Shown piece by piece: positions 46,414 to 58,700 of a stretch of 64,000 nucleotides of DNA; positions within the stretch are counted from its first letter, which is position 1; every line of letters starts with the position of its first letter. The notes below the pieces were generated by a model. That model was not told the origin of the DNA, ran no database searches, and saw only the letters and a list, made by a program, of their open reading frames with translations. Location: the NCBI RefSeq assembly GCF_965638725.1, contig NC_134963.1:7447501-7511500 (forward strand), in the 5' to 3' direction. The stretch is from Aptenodytes patagonicus. Its lineage: Eukaryota > Chordata > Aves > Sphenisciformes > Spheniscidae. The position numbers and the translations under genes were made by a program.

Positions 46414-49400
46414 CTGGCCATGAAGCTATGTCACCTGCGGTAATGGGCTTCCACGCTCTCAAACACTTTAAATCATTTGCTAGAATATGGGAAAGAGACT
46501 GGAACGGCTCTGTACCCCGCTGCGGGAGGTGGCTCCTGCTTCCCTGGGCTGGCGGAGGCCAGGCAGAGCCAGGCAGAGCCGGGCATCGCTGGGACAGCCC
46601 TGGCCTCTCCCGCTGGAGGAGGCAGAGACCCTGCAGCGGGGGGCACGGGGGAGGCGTTGGGACCCCTGCCAGGGTTTCCCATACCCCAGGACCGAGCTCC
46701 GCTTGGTGACAGCTAACAGGGGCTGTGCTGCCTTCCCCTGCACGGGATGGGGACAAAGCTCCGGGAGAAGCCGTCTGGGTCTCCAAGAGGGTCTTTCTGC
46801 TCTGCGCTCAGGGCTGAAGCCGGGTCTGAGCTCCTGGCCAGCCCCAAGGCCTGACTTGTCCCCGCTCACCCTGATGGCACTGCTGTCCCTTGGTGTGGCT
46901 CCTGGCGTCCCCCTGCCCATCCTCGGGACAAGGTGGCCGAGCGAGCTCACCATCACCGCTGGCACATGGCTCTCGCTGCCAACATCACCCCTCGGCCGCC
47001 TAATGGGGCCGGATCACCGCACAAAGGACTTATCATGTGGATCACAAACGGCAGGAAGGCGAGAATAAATTAACGCCTGAAATGGGAGTGTGCTGAAATC
47101 TAACAATATGGGATTTTTTTAAGTACACAGAAAAGCCCCTTCCATATTTTAATTAAAAGCCTTTCAGAAGAGGAGGCAAGGGGCTGCCATTTACAACAGG
47201 CTATTGTCAGGCGCACAAAGCAAACCTTTCTGGAGACAAACTGATTTATTAACCTGCACCTTGCAGCGCTCCCCGGGGCGGGTGAGCCCTGGGCGGTGGG
47301 GAGGTGGCAGGGCCAGGCTCCACCTTGCTCTCCCCAGGGTGCCCCAGGGCCAGCAGGGCAGTGCCCGAGGGGACACAGGGGGAGCGGGGATGGAGCGTGC
47401 TGCCCCGCAGCTCTCCATCCCTCTGTGCGGCACGGGGCGCAGCCCCTCTCCTCTTCCTTATGGCTCCCATTGATTTATTAATGATTTGGCCAAACAGAAA
47501 CATTCCTCCAAAGCCCACAATTTAATTTGCTCACCAAAGATGCCAAGTTAGTTTTATTTCTGATTTATGAGCAGGCTCTTCTGTTCCCTCAGCGGCAGAG
47601 TGGGGCAGTGATTTATGGGCGTGAGATCAGCTTTGTGGGCACAGGGAGAAGGTCCACTTGCTGGGACCCATCTCTGATGGTGTCCAACAGCAGATGCCTG
47701 GAGCATCTTGGTCGTGAACAGTCTGAGCCATCCCCACCGCTGGCACGGAGAGGGCACCCCAGCAAACACCATCCATCCCACCTGGGTTTATTGACCCATC
47801 CTGTAAACAAAGCTCCCCCTGTGCATGGCCCTGAGAGAGGGATGGAAATGAATTCCCATGGGGGGATCCCACCTTGCACAGCCTGTGCTCTCACCCCTGG
47901 CTAATTACAGCCTCATTAAGCCAAAGGAGAAGCACCTGCCTGGCACCACCAGCAGACCCAACCTCACTACAAATCTCAGTGCTTCCCAGTGGTTTGGGCT
48001 CTCTGATTTTTGTGGTTGTGGGGTTAAGAGAAGATCTATTTATAGCACTTGGGTTCCCAGGGCAAACTTGGGTGCATCCAAGCAAGGGCAGTGCAGAGGC
48101 ACCTGATGGTTGGGGTCTCAGAGCATCCATGGAGTTTGATGTTGATGCTAATGGGGTTGAGATTTCAGGTCGGCATTTGCAATTGCATCTGGGGTTCACC
48201 AGTTCCAGGTGGATGCTTTTGTTGCAGCACTGTGAGGAGGATCTGCAGTTGGAGCCCCCTTCTCCAGCCAGCTCTGGAGGTGGGGGACAGGATGGGGGAG
48301 AGGCTGGAGGAGGGCTTGCAGGAGCATCTAGGCTCTCTCTAACACAACTGCCTTGGCTCTTGCAAATCCTTTCTTTGAACTTTGATTTTCTGTTCACTTG
48401 TTCTTCTGCCTGAGGCATTTAGCAACTGTGGGATTGTGAGCAGCTCTGAGTTTCTCTGAGTGGAAGAGATGAGAAGGATGAGATCATGTCCTAGCTGTTT
48501 ATGCTACAGTGTGGTGCCAAGGTCACTTTGGGTGTCTGCCTTATCCTTTTGGACAGTTCTCCTGGCTCAGGTGAACTTCAAACAGCAAGAAGGGAAGGAG
48601 CAGACCTGTCCCCATGACGGTTAAAAGTGCCTGCGGAGCAGAGTGTGGTTTGAAGGATATTTCTTTTATTTGGTGTCTTCTGAACCCAAATTGTTGCTTT
48701 TTAGTGGAATCTCAAGAGTCCTGCAAAATGCAGGTAATGGCAGCAGGACAGTACCTGGGCTGCCAGGTGGGGCCAAGCCCCAGGATGGCCGAGGGGCTGC
48801 TTCCTCCCCAGCTGTGTGCAGAAGGAGACTCCAGTGCCGCAAGGTCTGCTGCAGCGAGAGGAGCTGAGAGCTTTGGGGCTGGGATGGTGAAGGACTACGA
48901 GTGACAGCTGCAGGAGCACTTGTCCTGGGTTTGCTGGTGTCCATGCACATGGGACGGGACGGCTGACCATCTCTCTCCAGCCTGTCCAAGCACGGGGATC
49001 TCCACAGCGGCAAATGGTGACAGGTAAGACAGCAGGGACCAGTGTGCTGGTGAACGAGGGGGCTGCTGCCTGTCGCCCTTGTTTGCAGTTTCAGAGGCAA
49101 AGCGGTACCCGTGGCTTGTGAGTCTGGGGCAATGCTTCTTCAGGACTGCCTCCCCCCCCCCCCCACCATGGGGTGGTGGTGGCCCCAGCTCACCCCATGC
49201 TGGGTCTCGCGGAGGGGAGCTGGGATGCAGGTTTGTGTCACAGCCTGGCAGGAGCCCTGGGCTCTTCCGCGCGCAGAGATGTGCACGTGTCTGCACAACA
49301 GCTTGGGGTGTTACCTGTTCCTTAGCAGGAATATTAAAATGCTGCACTTGCTTGGTCTGCAAATACCCGCCTGCAAAATCTACCTGAAGGGGCAGCTCAG

Positions 49401-50191
49401 CCTTCCTGCACTCAAAAGTGAGACACGGCCAGCAGCGCTGGGGTCCCTCCAGTGCAAACACAGCACGGCTCTGCTGGCAGGCTATCGCTTTCCCCTGGGG
49501 AAAGGGAATTAACGCTCGAAGCCCTTTGGATGTTGGTGTGGTCGGTACAACAGGATATGGGGCAACTTGGGGCAGAACCATAAAGCTTTTTTTTTTTTTG
49601 TGGTATGGAAGCAAAGAGGGTATTTCTGGACAGGTTTTGTTACTGCCCAAGCGCTACTGGCTGCGCCCTGTTCTTCTGTTAAGTTGTTTGAATTCTTCAG
49701 AGATCAACCGCATAAAGTCACCTAAAAATATAGTCCTAAACCAGCCTGAATTTTGGGATTTTTCTGGCCGTGGTGTGCTGTGAGTGTGTTTGCTGTGGCA
49801 ATTCCCACCAGGGTCAAAGTTGCTGAATGTGTCAGGTTAGAAAAAAAACCTGAAAAAGTTTAACCGGCGGCTTCCGGATGGTGATTTTCCACCTTCCCGC
49901 GGCGGCTGGACGTCCCTAAAACACTGATTTGTTTTAAAAAAATCAATTGTACCGAGGGTCTGCGCCCCTTCCCCGGCGGAGGCCTACGAGGGGCTGCTCC
50001 GCGGGAGGCGCGGGGGGGTCCCACGACCCGCGTGGGGGCGATGCCCGCGGGGGGGGGGGGGGGGAAGGCCGCCCCCGTCCCTCCCCGCGGAGCGCGGGCG
50101 GGGCGAGGCGGCGGCGGGGCCGCCCCCGGCGATGGAGGCGGGCGGTCTCCTCCGCGCCGCTCCGCGCCCCTCCGCGCCGCCGGTCTCCCCC

Positions 50192-50203
50192 AAGATGGCC
50201 GCC
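50192..50203 (+). promoter_or_regulatory. CUX2: YY1-type motif over the CUX2 start codon
   Basis: AAGATGGCCGCC is a full YY1 consensus and includes the CUX2 initiator ATG. YY1 sites overlapping start codons are a known arrangement in short-leader or TATA-less genes. Confidence 0.45.
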
Positions 50204-50257
50204 GACGTGGGATCGATGTTTCGATACCGGACGCGGTTTGATGTCCGCCGGCTCCAG
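50195..50257 (+). CDS. CUX2: CUX2 coding exon 1 (N-terminus of Cut-like homeobox 2)
   Basis: The exon encodes 21 residues, MAADVGSMFRYRTRFDVRRL plus Gln, then donor CAG|GTTGGT in phase 0. Human CUX2 begins [20 protein letters not shown], also ending exon 1 in Gln, so this is the same exon with six substitutions. The full protein is a nuclear repressor with N-terminal coiled coil, three CUT repeats and a homeodomain, marking upper-layer and other neurons. Those domains lie to the right of the window. The start is chosen because it is the family start; frames extending further upstream are unlikely. CUX1 shares this peptide but has LQQLQ where CUX2 has RRLQ; together with the MYL2 neighbour this supports CUX2. 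Confidence 0.88.
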
Positions 50258-52347
50258 GTTGGTGGCGGCGGCCGCGGAGCGGGCGGAGGGGGGGGGGGTG
50301 GGGGGGTGTGTGGATCCGGGCGGCCGCCCCCATCCCTCCCTCCCTCTCCCCCCTCGCTCCCTCCCTCCCTCCGCCCGCCCTTCCCCATCGATAGGTATCA
50401 GAAATTGATCCCCGCCGCCGCCGCTCTTTGTTCGGCGCCGCCCGGGAGCATGGAGCAGCGCTAGCGGCAATGGAGCCGCGCCGCCCCGGCCCCCGCCCCG
50501 CCGCCCCCGAGGTGACAGCGGGGCCGGGGGGCGGCCGCCGCTCCGCCCCGGCGGGAGGGGAGGGAGGGAGGGAAGTTGCGCGGGATGAAGTTGCGGGGAG
50601 CGCGGCCCCCCGCGCCGCTCCGCCAAGTTTCTTGCGGTCCCCGCCCGCGGAGCGGAGCCGCAGGTGCCCGCGGGCTGCGAAGTGTCCCCGGTGTTTCCCC
50701 CCCCCCCGGTAGCGGGGGCGGCTCTGTAATTGCATCCCCCGCTCATGTTTGGAGCCGGGCGCTGGGAGGGCAGAGACTCTTTATTGAGATGATGGATGCG
50801 CGGTAGCCCGGGGGATGGCGGAGCGGGGCTGCCCGGAGCCCCGCCGCGCTCCCATTGTTATTCAGGGCCGGGGGTTTGCGGTGCCGGCGCCGGGGCTCGG
50901 TCAGCCCTGAATGTCAGGGAAGGCGATCGGCGTCAGCCGGCTGACGGTCCTGCGAGCCGGCTCGGGTAAGGGCTGGGTGCCGGCGTTTGGGACTTGTGAT
51001 GGATGCGGCGGGAGAGAGATCCTTTGTGGTTCTGGGCAGGTCACGGATGCCGTATCCCGCCGTAGTGCCCTCGGTGTGTGAAATTAACGGTAAGTCCTTT
51101 GTTAACGTGTACGAGGGAAGGTTTGTCAGGGGATGCTGGCAGTTTGTGACCTTAAATAGGCACCTATGTAGCGGGGAGGTGGATAATTAACACAATAGCT
51201 CTCACAACATAATGGGATGAAACCCAACCTGGATCTACTACAAAAGCCAAAACGCTCATTTACATGGATATTAAATGGGTTTATCCCTGTAGGATATTAC
51301 GGAGTTTAAAATGCAGCATGCTTCATAGGGGAGTAAACAAATTGAAATGCGACTTATGGGGCTTTGGTACTGTATCAACAGTTCCAGCATTTAATACATT
51401 TTGGCTTTTAAGCAGATTATGTGCTACATCTGTGATACGCAACCCTAAAAGTAATGCAGGTACCACGGCCGGTCGGCTTGCTATGACTGCTCATTTATGG
51501 CATTGTGGTCAGAAAGGGATTACGGGTCTAAGCGCTTCGGATACAAAAGCATTCCTTGGTACATCACGCTAATGACTTTTCCTGGGTGCACGCAGACCTT
51601 TAAATAAGGGCAAATATTGGCAGCTACTTTTCCATGGGTTTGTCGGGGGGGGGGGGGGGACTTCACTGGAGGGAGAGGTGGGCTGGGAGGTGGGCAGCTC
51701 TCCTTCCCCGCCGTTCTGCCTGACCGGGTGGCTGTGGCTGGGTACAGAGCCGGAGAGGGAGCAGCGGGGATTGACTTCTGTCCAGGCAGCAGTTCTGCCG
51801 CCTTGCTGGGATCACGGTGGGAAAGGTGACCTTGTGCCAGCTTGGCCTAATGCCCTCTATTAAAAAAAAAAAAAAGAAAAGGAAGGGAAACAATCCCTTT
51901 ATCATTCTTCCAAGAGCTTTTTCCTTTTGTGTTTTTTTTTTTCCCTTTCCTTTTCAGTGCATGTGTCTGAGCAGCTCTGCTGGCCTGGGGCTGGCTGGGA
52001 ATGGCAGAGTTTGAGCAACCCTGATGAATGGTGGGCATATGTAAAACATGTAGATAATGTGCTACTCGGCAGCACTTTGATTGAAATGGCGTTGAGCCTT
52101 TTTACAGCAAATAGTCTTGGAAATGAGAAGAGATAAAATTCTATCAAAGATAATACCAGCCATATTTCACTGGGTTATGAGATTGTTTTATTGTGTACAT
52201 TACTAATGCAGTATTTTTTTTACAGCTTTCTTGTGTATAATAGTCATAGCGGGATTCATACCTTTATGGGTTTTTGTGTTTTAATTTGCTCTCGGTTTAT
52301 TATGTTCTGGATAGCATTGTATGGATTACACGCTCTGCGTGCCGGAT

Positions 52348-52383
52348 GCCGTTTTAATCTAACCCGTTCTGTGTTAAAACGGC
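52348..52383. repeat. Hairpin with perfect 10-bp stem in CUX2 intron 1
   Basis: GCCGTTTTAA at 52348-52357 and TTAAAACGGC at 52374-52383 are exact reverse complements around a 16-nt loop. Confidence 0.8.
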
Positions 52384-55300
52384 AAAAAATGGGAAGAGTT
52401 GTGAGCTGCTGATTTGGGATAATAAATACAACCGCGAGTGAGGGGAGAGAGAGAGACCGATTATAGCCATCTTTTATAAATGTCTTCACATCTCATTATG
52501 CAGATGAGCTCTGGCTATACAGCTCCAGTGTTTGGTTCGTCAAATAAAATGCTCTTCGTTTTATTTCCTGTAATGCAAATGCTCTCTGCGTGCTGGAGCG
52601 GAGTTGGGCAGAAACTTCGGCGGCGGCGGCTCTGCTGGATGGCGGTGTGCCGGGAGCCTCGGAGCGCAGTGTGGTTGATGGAATGTTTTTGCTGTTCAAA
52701 GTTTAGGGGAGAGAGGAAAAAAAAAAAACTGTGGATGTGATTAAAATATTATAACCTTATGATATTCTGAAGTGCATAAATTTTACATATCAGCTACAGA
52801 GGGAGTTTAGACATCCATTAAATGATATGACAGCTTGACTTATCTAAATGTGCTATCATTTAACAATGTGTCAAAATTCTTCTTTATATAGACGACAGCA
52901 GTAAATAAGCTATCAGTCCTCTTGGCTGAAGCTTAATTCTTGGAGCTTGGACTAATAAACTTAACTGCACTCTTGTGGAGCAGCCCGTGGGCAGGATAAC
53001 CTCAGGGCGAGGCCAAGGCACTTTTGGGGCTGTGAATGGGAAGAACTTCACCTCTGCAAATTCCCCGGGGCCCGTGTGGTTTTTGGGGCTCTTATGGAGA
53101 GACTGGTGGGACCTTCCAGTTTCCTCCAGCACCCAACACTACCAGTTCCCAGCCCTGCTTTGCAGAGGTGGAGGGTGGGGTGGTGCCCGTGGTCTCTGTA
53201 CCCAAGGGGAAGAGGGGAGAGCCTGAGGGAGCTCTGGGTGCCCCATCTCAGGGGGATTTCATCTTTCCAAGCTGAAATCTCAGGGTTTATGCAAGTGCAG
53301 CCCGTGCCCGGGGCTGGCTGAGGAGCGTTGTGGGGTTGTGAATGTGGTTTGTGCTTTCCAGTGGCTCCAGCTGCTCTGTGTGTGTCAGGGCGTGGGCTGC
53401 AGAATTGTCCCGTTTATACAATTAATATGAATTTAGGAGCAATGGTACTAATGAAGCCTGGTTCTCTGCAGATGTCTGTCTCATGATTGGGTTGTCTGGT
53501 GTCTAATAGGTGTGTGCTCCTCTTGGGGCATTCCCAGTGACCAGGGCATTTGTCATGGTGTTCTTCATGTGGATTCTCCACTGTCTCCTTTTGCGGCTGT
53601 GCTCTTGTAGCCCATCTCTTGGCAGGGACACAAGTGGCATTTCTTTCCTTTACCCAGGAGCCCTGTTTCCTTAGAGATCTAGGGCTGTGGCAGCCAGAAA
53701 TGCTTGTCCCTTCCATGTGCCACCATGGAGGTTCAGCTGAACTGACCACCAAGGCGTAGCTGATGCTCCAGCTTGGCCCATTAAAACCTTGGTGGCTGGG
53801 GGACCCATGTGTCTCTGGATGCCACCATCATTGACCACTTTGTGGTGTCCCCTTTCTCCATGCCTCCACCCCAGATCCCTCGTTGGGACAGGCTGAGGTG
53901 GAGCGTCCATCCCGCATCCCACCGTTCTCACCAAATCCTTCATTAGAAGTAAATACTTGATATTTCCTATTTATATGTGAAGGGGATAACAAGATGGGCC
54001 AATGTTCTTGGTCCCACCTGCTGTTGGGTCTGTTTTGTGCATCGGCAGAAAGTCAGACCGTGAAGTTGCTGAAGTGAAATGTGGTTTTTCTTCCTGTGGC
54101 TGAATAATTGAGACGCTGCCAGACAAGAAGAGAGCTGCAGAAAATTAGAGTTTATCTTTAGCTCCGCAGCTCTCACTTTAGAAACTGGTGACCCCAATTC
54201 CAGCCCGAAGAGTGACTTCTTCCCTAATTAATAAATACATTAATTAATTGTGTGTGTGCTGCAGCCCATTAGAGATGTATGTGCTGGCCTCCTGATCCAG
54301 TTTAGTGGGTTGTCTCTGTGGCCTTGGGGGGGTGGGGGGGAAGGGATTGTGACCAAGAGGCGAATAGGGGACAGGGATGGAAATATAATTTGATTTTGTG
54401 GGACCAAAGGAAAGGATATCAGCCCTGCCACCTCGTGGTGGGTTATGCAGCTTGGAGATGGGCACGGGGACAGCGAGCAGAGCGCTTGGGGTTGCTGTGC
54501 CCACTGAAATGGGGGAGAGTATGGAAGGGGGTTCATGGGGTGGAGGCAGCTGCCTGCCACCCCCAACCCAGGCCAGCTCCGGCAGCGGAGGAGCCTCTTG
54601 CATCAATGCCCTGTGTGGCTCGATGGCGCGAGGGGAGCCATTTCGTTGGGGTTCCTGGGCTGCGTCGTCATCTCCTGCTGCCTTGCAGGCAGCAAGTTTG
54701 GCAGGGCTCAGCAGGGCTTTTGTGCTGCAGGTGGAGCTGAATGTTAAAACACTTGGTGATCCGAATTATTATTTATGACCAGATTAAGCAAACAGTACAC
54801 TCCCAGCCTGCGAGTCCTTTAGGAGGTACTTGCTTAACTAGATAACCTCAGTGGAGCATGCAGAACTCTCTATTCATCTCCCTCCATATGTTGGCACAGG
54901 AGCTGCTCCCTTCAGTTAATTTTTCTTGCTGTCTGCAGAGACTTCAAATAAAAATGCAGGCATAATTGTTGTGCGCGCTGGTCCCGTAGCTACTGTTTTC
55001 TCTGCTGAACGGAAAGTTAACTGTTGGCAAAAGAAGCACCATCTTTAAATGCTGAAGGCTTTGTTTGCCTATGGATTTGGGGGCTGGAGTGGCCCGTCTG
55101 CTCTCCTATTTTCTCCTCCTATTTTGCTGGTTGGAGAAAAGCAGTGGTTTTGGGTTCCCAGGGGTAGCTGCCTGTCCCGTGGGATGCTGGCGATGCTGCT
55201 CCCCTCCTCCCTTGGGCGCCAGCGCAATCACAGTGCTGTACATACCTCGCTGCAGGAATTCCCACATCTTGAATTTCAGGGAATTATCCCGGGAGCTGCT

Positions 55301-55674
55301 TGACACAACATGGCAAATTGAAAATGCGGGGCCATTGTTTGCAGGGAGGGAGTGCGATGGAGAGCTGCAGCATCCTGCTCCTACAACAGCCTGCCCTGAA
55401 ATGAAATTAATTTAGGGTTCAAAAGCGACGGCGTGTGCTCCCCCCTTGCCAGACCTCGAGATAGACACCACGCTGCAGCTCGCTCGCTGTATTAATGGTG
55501 TGGCAGATTCCCTCTCGGATTGGAAAAGGCACATTAGAGGCATCCATTCCCCCCGAAAAAAAGCTGCGTGAAGTTTCTCAGAACATTTTGTACCATCCTG
55601 CTCCTATTACCGAAAGATGTAATTCCCCAACTTGGGAGATAATAAGCAGGTATTGACTTCTGCTGGGGTCATTA

Positions 55675-55721
55675 TCAAGATTTATTCAGTCAATATGGCT
55701 TCTCAGGTCAATAAATCTTGA
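55675..55721. repeat. Hairpin with perfect 12-bp stem in CUX2 intron 1
   Basis: TCAAGATTTATT at 55675-55686 and AATAAATCTTGA at 55710-55721 are exact reverse complements around a 23-nt loop. Outer TTATCAA and TTGATAA add partial complementarity. Confidence 0.8.
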
Positions 55722-58700
55722 GGTTGATAAAGGAGGAATATATACTTGCAGACTTTATTAAAAAGTTTTCCCCTTTCGTAACACTTTCTCGTGTGTGTTG
55801 CATTAGGATCTATGACTGAGTTTCCTTTAATTACCTTTTTTTTTTTTTTTTGTGGTGCACGCTTTCTTGCAGCTTTTGGTGTGTCTTGCTGAGGCAGCAA
55901 AACCCAGGAAGGAGGATTTGGCCCCACGGTGGGTCCGGCTTGCTCAGGATCACTGCCTTGCTAAGATCCCCCTCTCCTGGCTTGGCTTTGGCGATGCGGT
56001 GGGGGACTCGGTGGGGAGTGCAAGGTCTGTGGGCACCTCGCCCCAGCATCTCAGGGCTCATCAGGTGGGGAGGACAGGGCTGAGCGTGGGGCGTTGGGTT
56101 TTTCTGCTGGAGGGTTAAAACTCAGGATTCCTGTTCCCAGCCCACCGTAAAATAACAGGATCGTGTCCCCTTCCCCATCGCAGGCTGAGAAATCTCTGCG
56201 ATTCAGAATGGAGTGAAACAGCTCCGGTGCTGGGTCGGGCTCTGTCCCAGCACCTCCTTGCTTCCTTGGGCAATGGCTTTGTGCCTCAGTTTCCCTGCTC
56301 CTGGGCTGCAAGGGATGGAGTATTCTTGCAAACCAGCATCTCAGGGTAAATCGCCCCAAAAAGGGGCCTGGCAGCATCCTGGTGGTTGTGCCTATGCCCT
56401 GGGTACGTGGGTGTGCGCTTGTCCATCGTCTCCTGCAGAGAAGGGCCCTTGGAAGGGTTGTGTGCGCCATTTCGGTTGCCCGTGCACAGGATCTCAGGGG
56501 GCATCTTTGCGAAGAGGTCCAGGATGTATCAGCACAATGAAGAACTAGCTCTCAAAGCCAGCAAGACGCCAGCCACAGGGGGTCATCAGTAAAATCTAAC
56601 CAAAAGGCTTAGATAGCCTGGAAGGCTGAAGTGCTCGTTATTTACCGCAGTGCTTGTTAATGAGCAGGGGAGCAGCAGCGTCTGCCCCTTCCCAGGCCAG
56701 CGCTGCCACATCCTGGCTTGGGTTTGGGGTGGTGGGGGAGCCCCGGACAAGGGGGACAATAACTGCTTGCCCAGGGCTCGCAGGCAGGAACCCCGTCAGA
56801 AGGGCAGCGTGTGATGACGGGCTGCTTCAACTTCATCTGTGTATTTAATACGGTTTATTTTGGCCGTGTCTGCCGAAGAGCTGCTTTGCAGTATCCCCAC
56901 CATTGGTGGTTTTCCTTTTAAGTTGAGCTTCACGATTTCACACAGCTGAACATGCTGACAACTCCTTCCAAAATGGTTTCAGTGCTTTTTTCTTTTTTTT
57001 TTTTTTTTTAATATGGCCTTGCTGTGTAATTATTTTTTTGACTACTTTGGTGTAGCACTTAATGATTTCCCCAAAGCTGCAACAGGACCCCAGAGTATTG
57101 ATTTAGTTGCAGTTTAAGTGACTCGCCGCTAACGCGTGGCCGTTTTAATATTAATTGCTTGCCGTGTGCATGCTAGCTAGTTCTTCTGCAACACGGATTT
57201 CTAAAAAAGTAAATAACCAATTTGAACCCCGTGTAAATATTCCTCTGGTGGGAGCTGTGCCGTGCGTCAGCCGCTCTGAGCATGCTACCGTTGCCTTTGG
57301 TAACGCTCCTGCAGTTTTACACTGAAGTCAGGACCTCGGGCATCCTTTGTTTTCTTCCGTCGGGATAACATAATAAAGTATTACCTGGCACTGGCAGCGG
57401 GTCTTGTAATGTGCGGTGTAAGCACAGCCGCTCATCGGCACCGGAGCTGGTGTGTTATTGCTTAGCCTGGCTGCAGAGGACATTTATTCTTTATTAATCA
57501 TGCCGACGGGGAGAGCTACCTTCGTCTGCGGCTCTCGGAGCGGTTTGCAAACATTGCTTCATCCCCGGGAGCTGGGTAATTATTACCCCTCTCATCCCCC
57601 CGGTTTCTCGGCAGAGGGGTGGGGTCCGGCAGCACAGCTGGGGAGCGGTGGGCTCTTCCTCAGCAGGGGCACGGTTTGGGGGAGCAGCCTTGCTAAAAGC
57701 TCCCGGTGATGCCCACATGCCATGCAGCAGCGCGTGGCGGCTGGGATGGGGTGATGGGGAGGGTGGTGCCCTCCAGGAGGAAGGCTCTTGGGGAACCCCT
57801 ATGCTGCAGCTGCCTGTACCCCGCAGGACTGTGGCTCGCCACTCTCCCTGGTAGGGCAGAGCATCACGCTGGGTCCCTTGAGGTTCCCCTTAGCAGCACC
57901 TTTGGGTCCCGAATTCAGTGCCCAAGTTGCTGGTGCAGGCTCCTCCACAGGGTCTCTCTCCCTGTGAGCGTTTGCTGATGCCGCATTCGTTGCACCGGAG
58001 CCATAGCGGGATCCCCTGGCCGTGCCACTCCGGCTCCCTTCCTCCAGCACCGGTGGTGGGCTGCACTCTACTGATCCCAACCCCAGCCCTGGCAGAGCTG
58101 AGGGCTGGCTGGGGCCGGCGGGTGCCGGGGGCCGGCGGGATCCAGCCCCGGGCACGGCTCCAGCACGTGTTCTGGCATCCAGGACGGTGGCGGCCATCCA
58201 GGGCCAACGGCTTCGCCCGCTCCATTCTCCGCTCAGCGCACGCTGCAGAGGTAGCGTCTCCTGTCACTGCACTTTTCTTTCAAATAAAAGCAGCTAATTA
58301 ACATTATTCTTTAATTATTGCCTTTATCAACAAGGGGTCTGGTTTATACCAGCAGGATAGTCGCTTTCCCTTCTACTACCCAAGCGAATGCTTCAATTCC
58401 TGTTGCTTTTGAAATGAATTTGATGTCATCTGCCCATTGTCACTTAATGGGGACACTTGGGTAATGATTGCGCGCTCCAGCCCTGTTAGCAGCACTGCGA
58501 GCGTGTAATTTAGCCCCTTAGGCAACGGTACTTTTGAAATCTCTGGATAGTTTTGAACTCTCTGTTCTTAATTAAATATGCAATTTTTCACGGTAACCAG
58601 GTTAATTCTTTTGTGTTGTGTTGTAATACTGTTAGGAATTTTCATAGTTCTTATTAAACATTATTCAGGCATTGTGAATTCCATAATTAAAAAAAATGAA

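Larger units (their letters stand above)
41653..49940. other. Intergenic region between MYL2 and CUX2
   Basis: About 8.3 kb separates the divergent MYL2 and CUX2 promoters. No protein-coding gene was recognised; long frames near 46.0-46.8 kb are products of the G-rich minisatellite and GC-rich flanks. AT-rich patches with homeodomain-like cores occur at 45650-45735 (AATTAATTAAAG) and 47465-47570. The notable structures are listed separately: the 20-bp periodic repeat, the CTCF-like site and the minisatellite. Confidence 0.6.
49950..50960. promoter_or_regulatory. CUX2: CpG-island promoter of CUX2
   Basis: An extremely CpG-dense block surrounds CUX2 exon 1. It includes a G-run at 50049-50064 and GC boxes. 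No TATA box is evident. The 291-codon and 267-codon minus-strand frames here are composition artefacts. Confidence 0.8.

Noticed and set aside
45808-46786. Frames of 211, 238 and 270 codons on both strands
   Set aside because: They run through the G-rich minisatellite and code repetitive Gly/Arg/Glu or Pro/Leu/Ser; open because of composition.
49860-50746. 291- and 267-codon minus-strand frames antisense to CUX2 exon 1
   Set aside because: CpG-island artefact: almost no A/T, so no stops; both frames and the opposite strand are open together.
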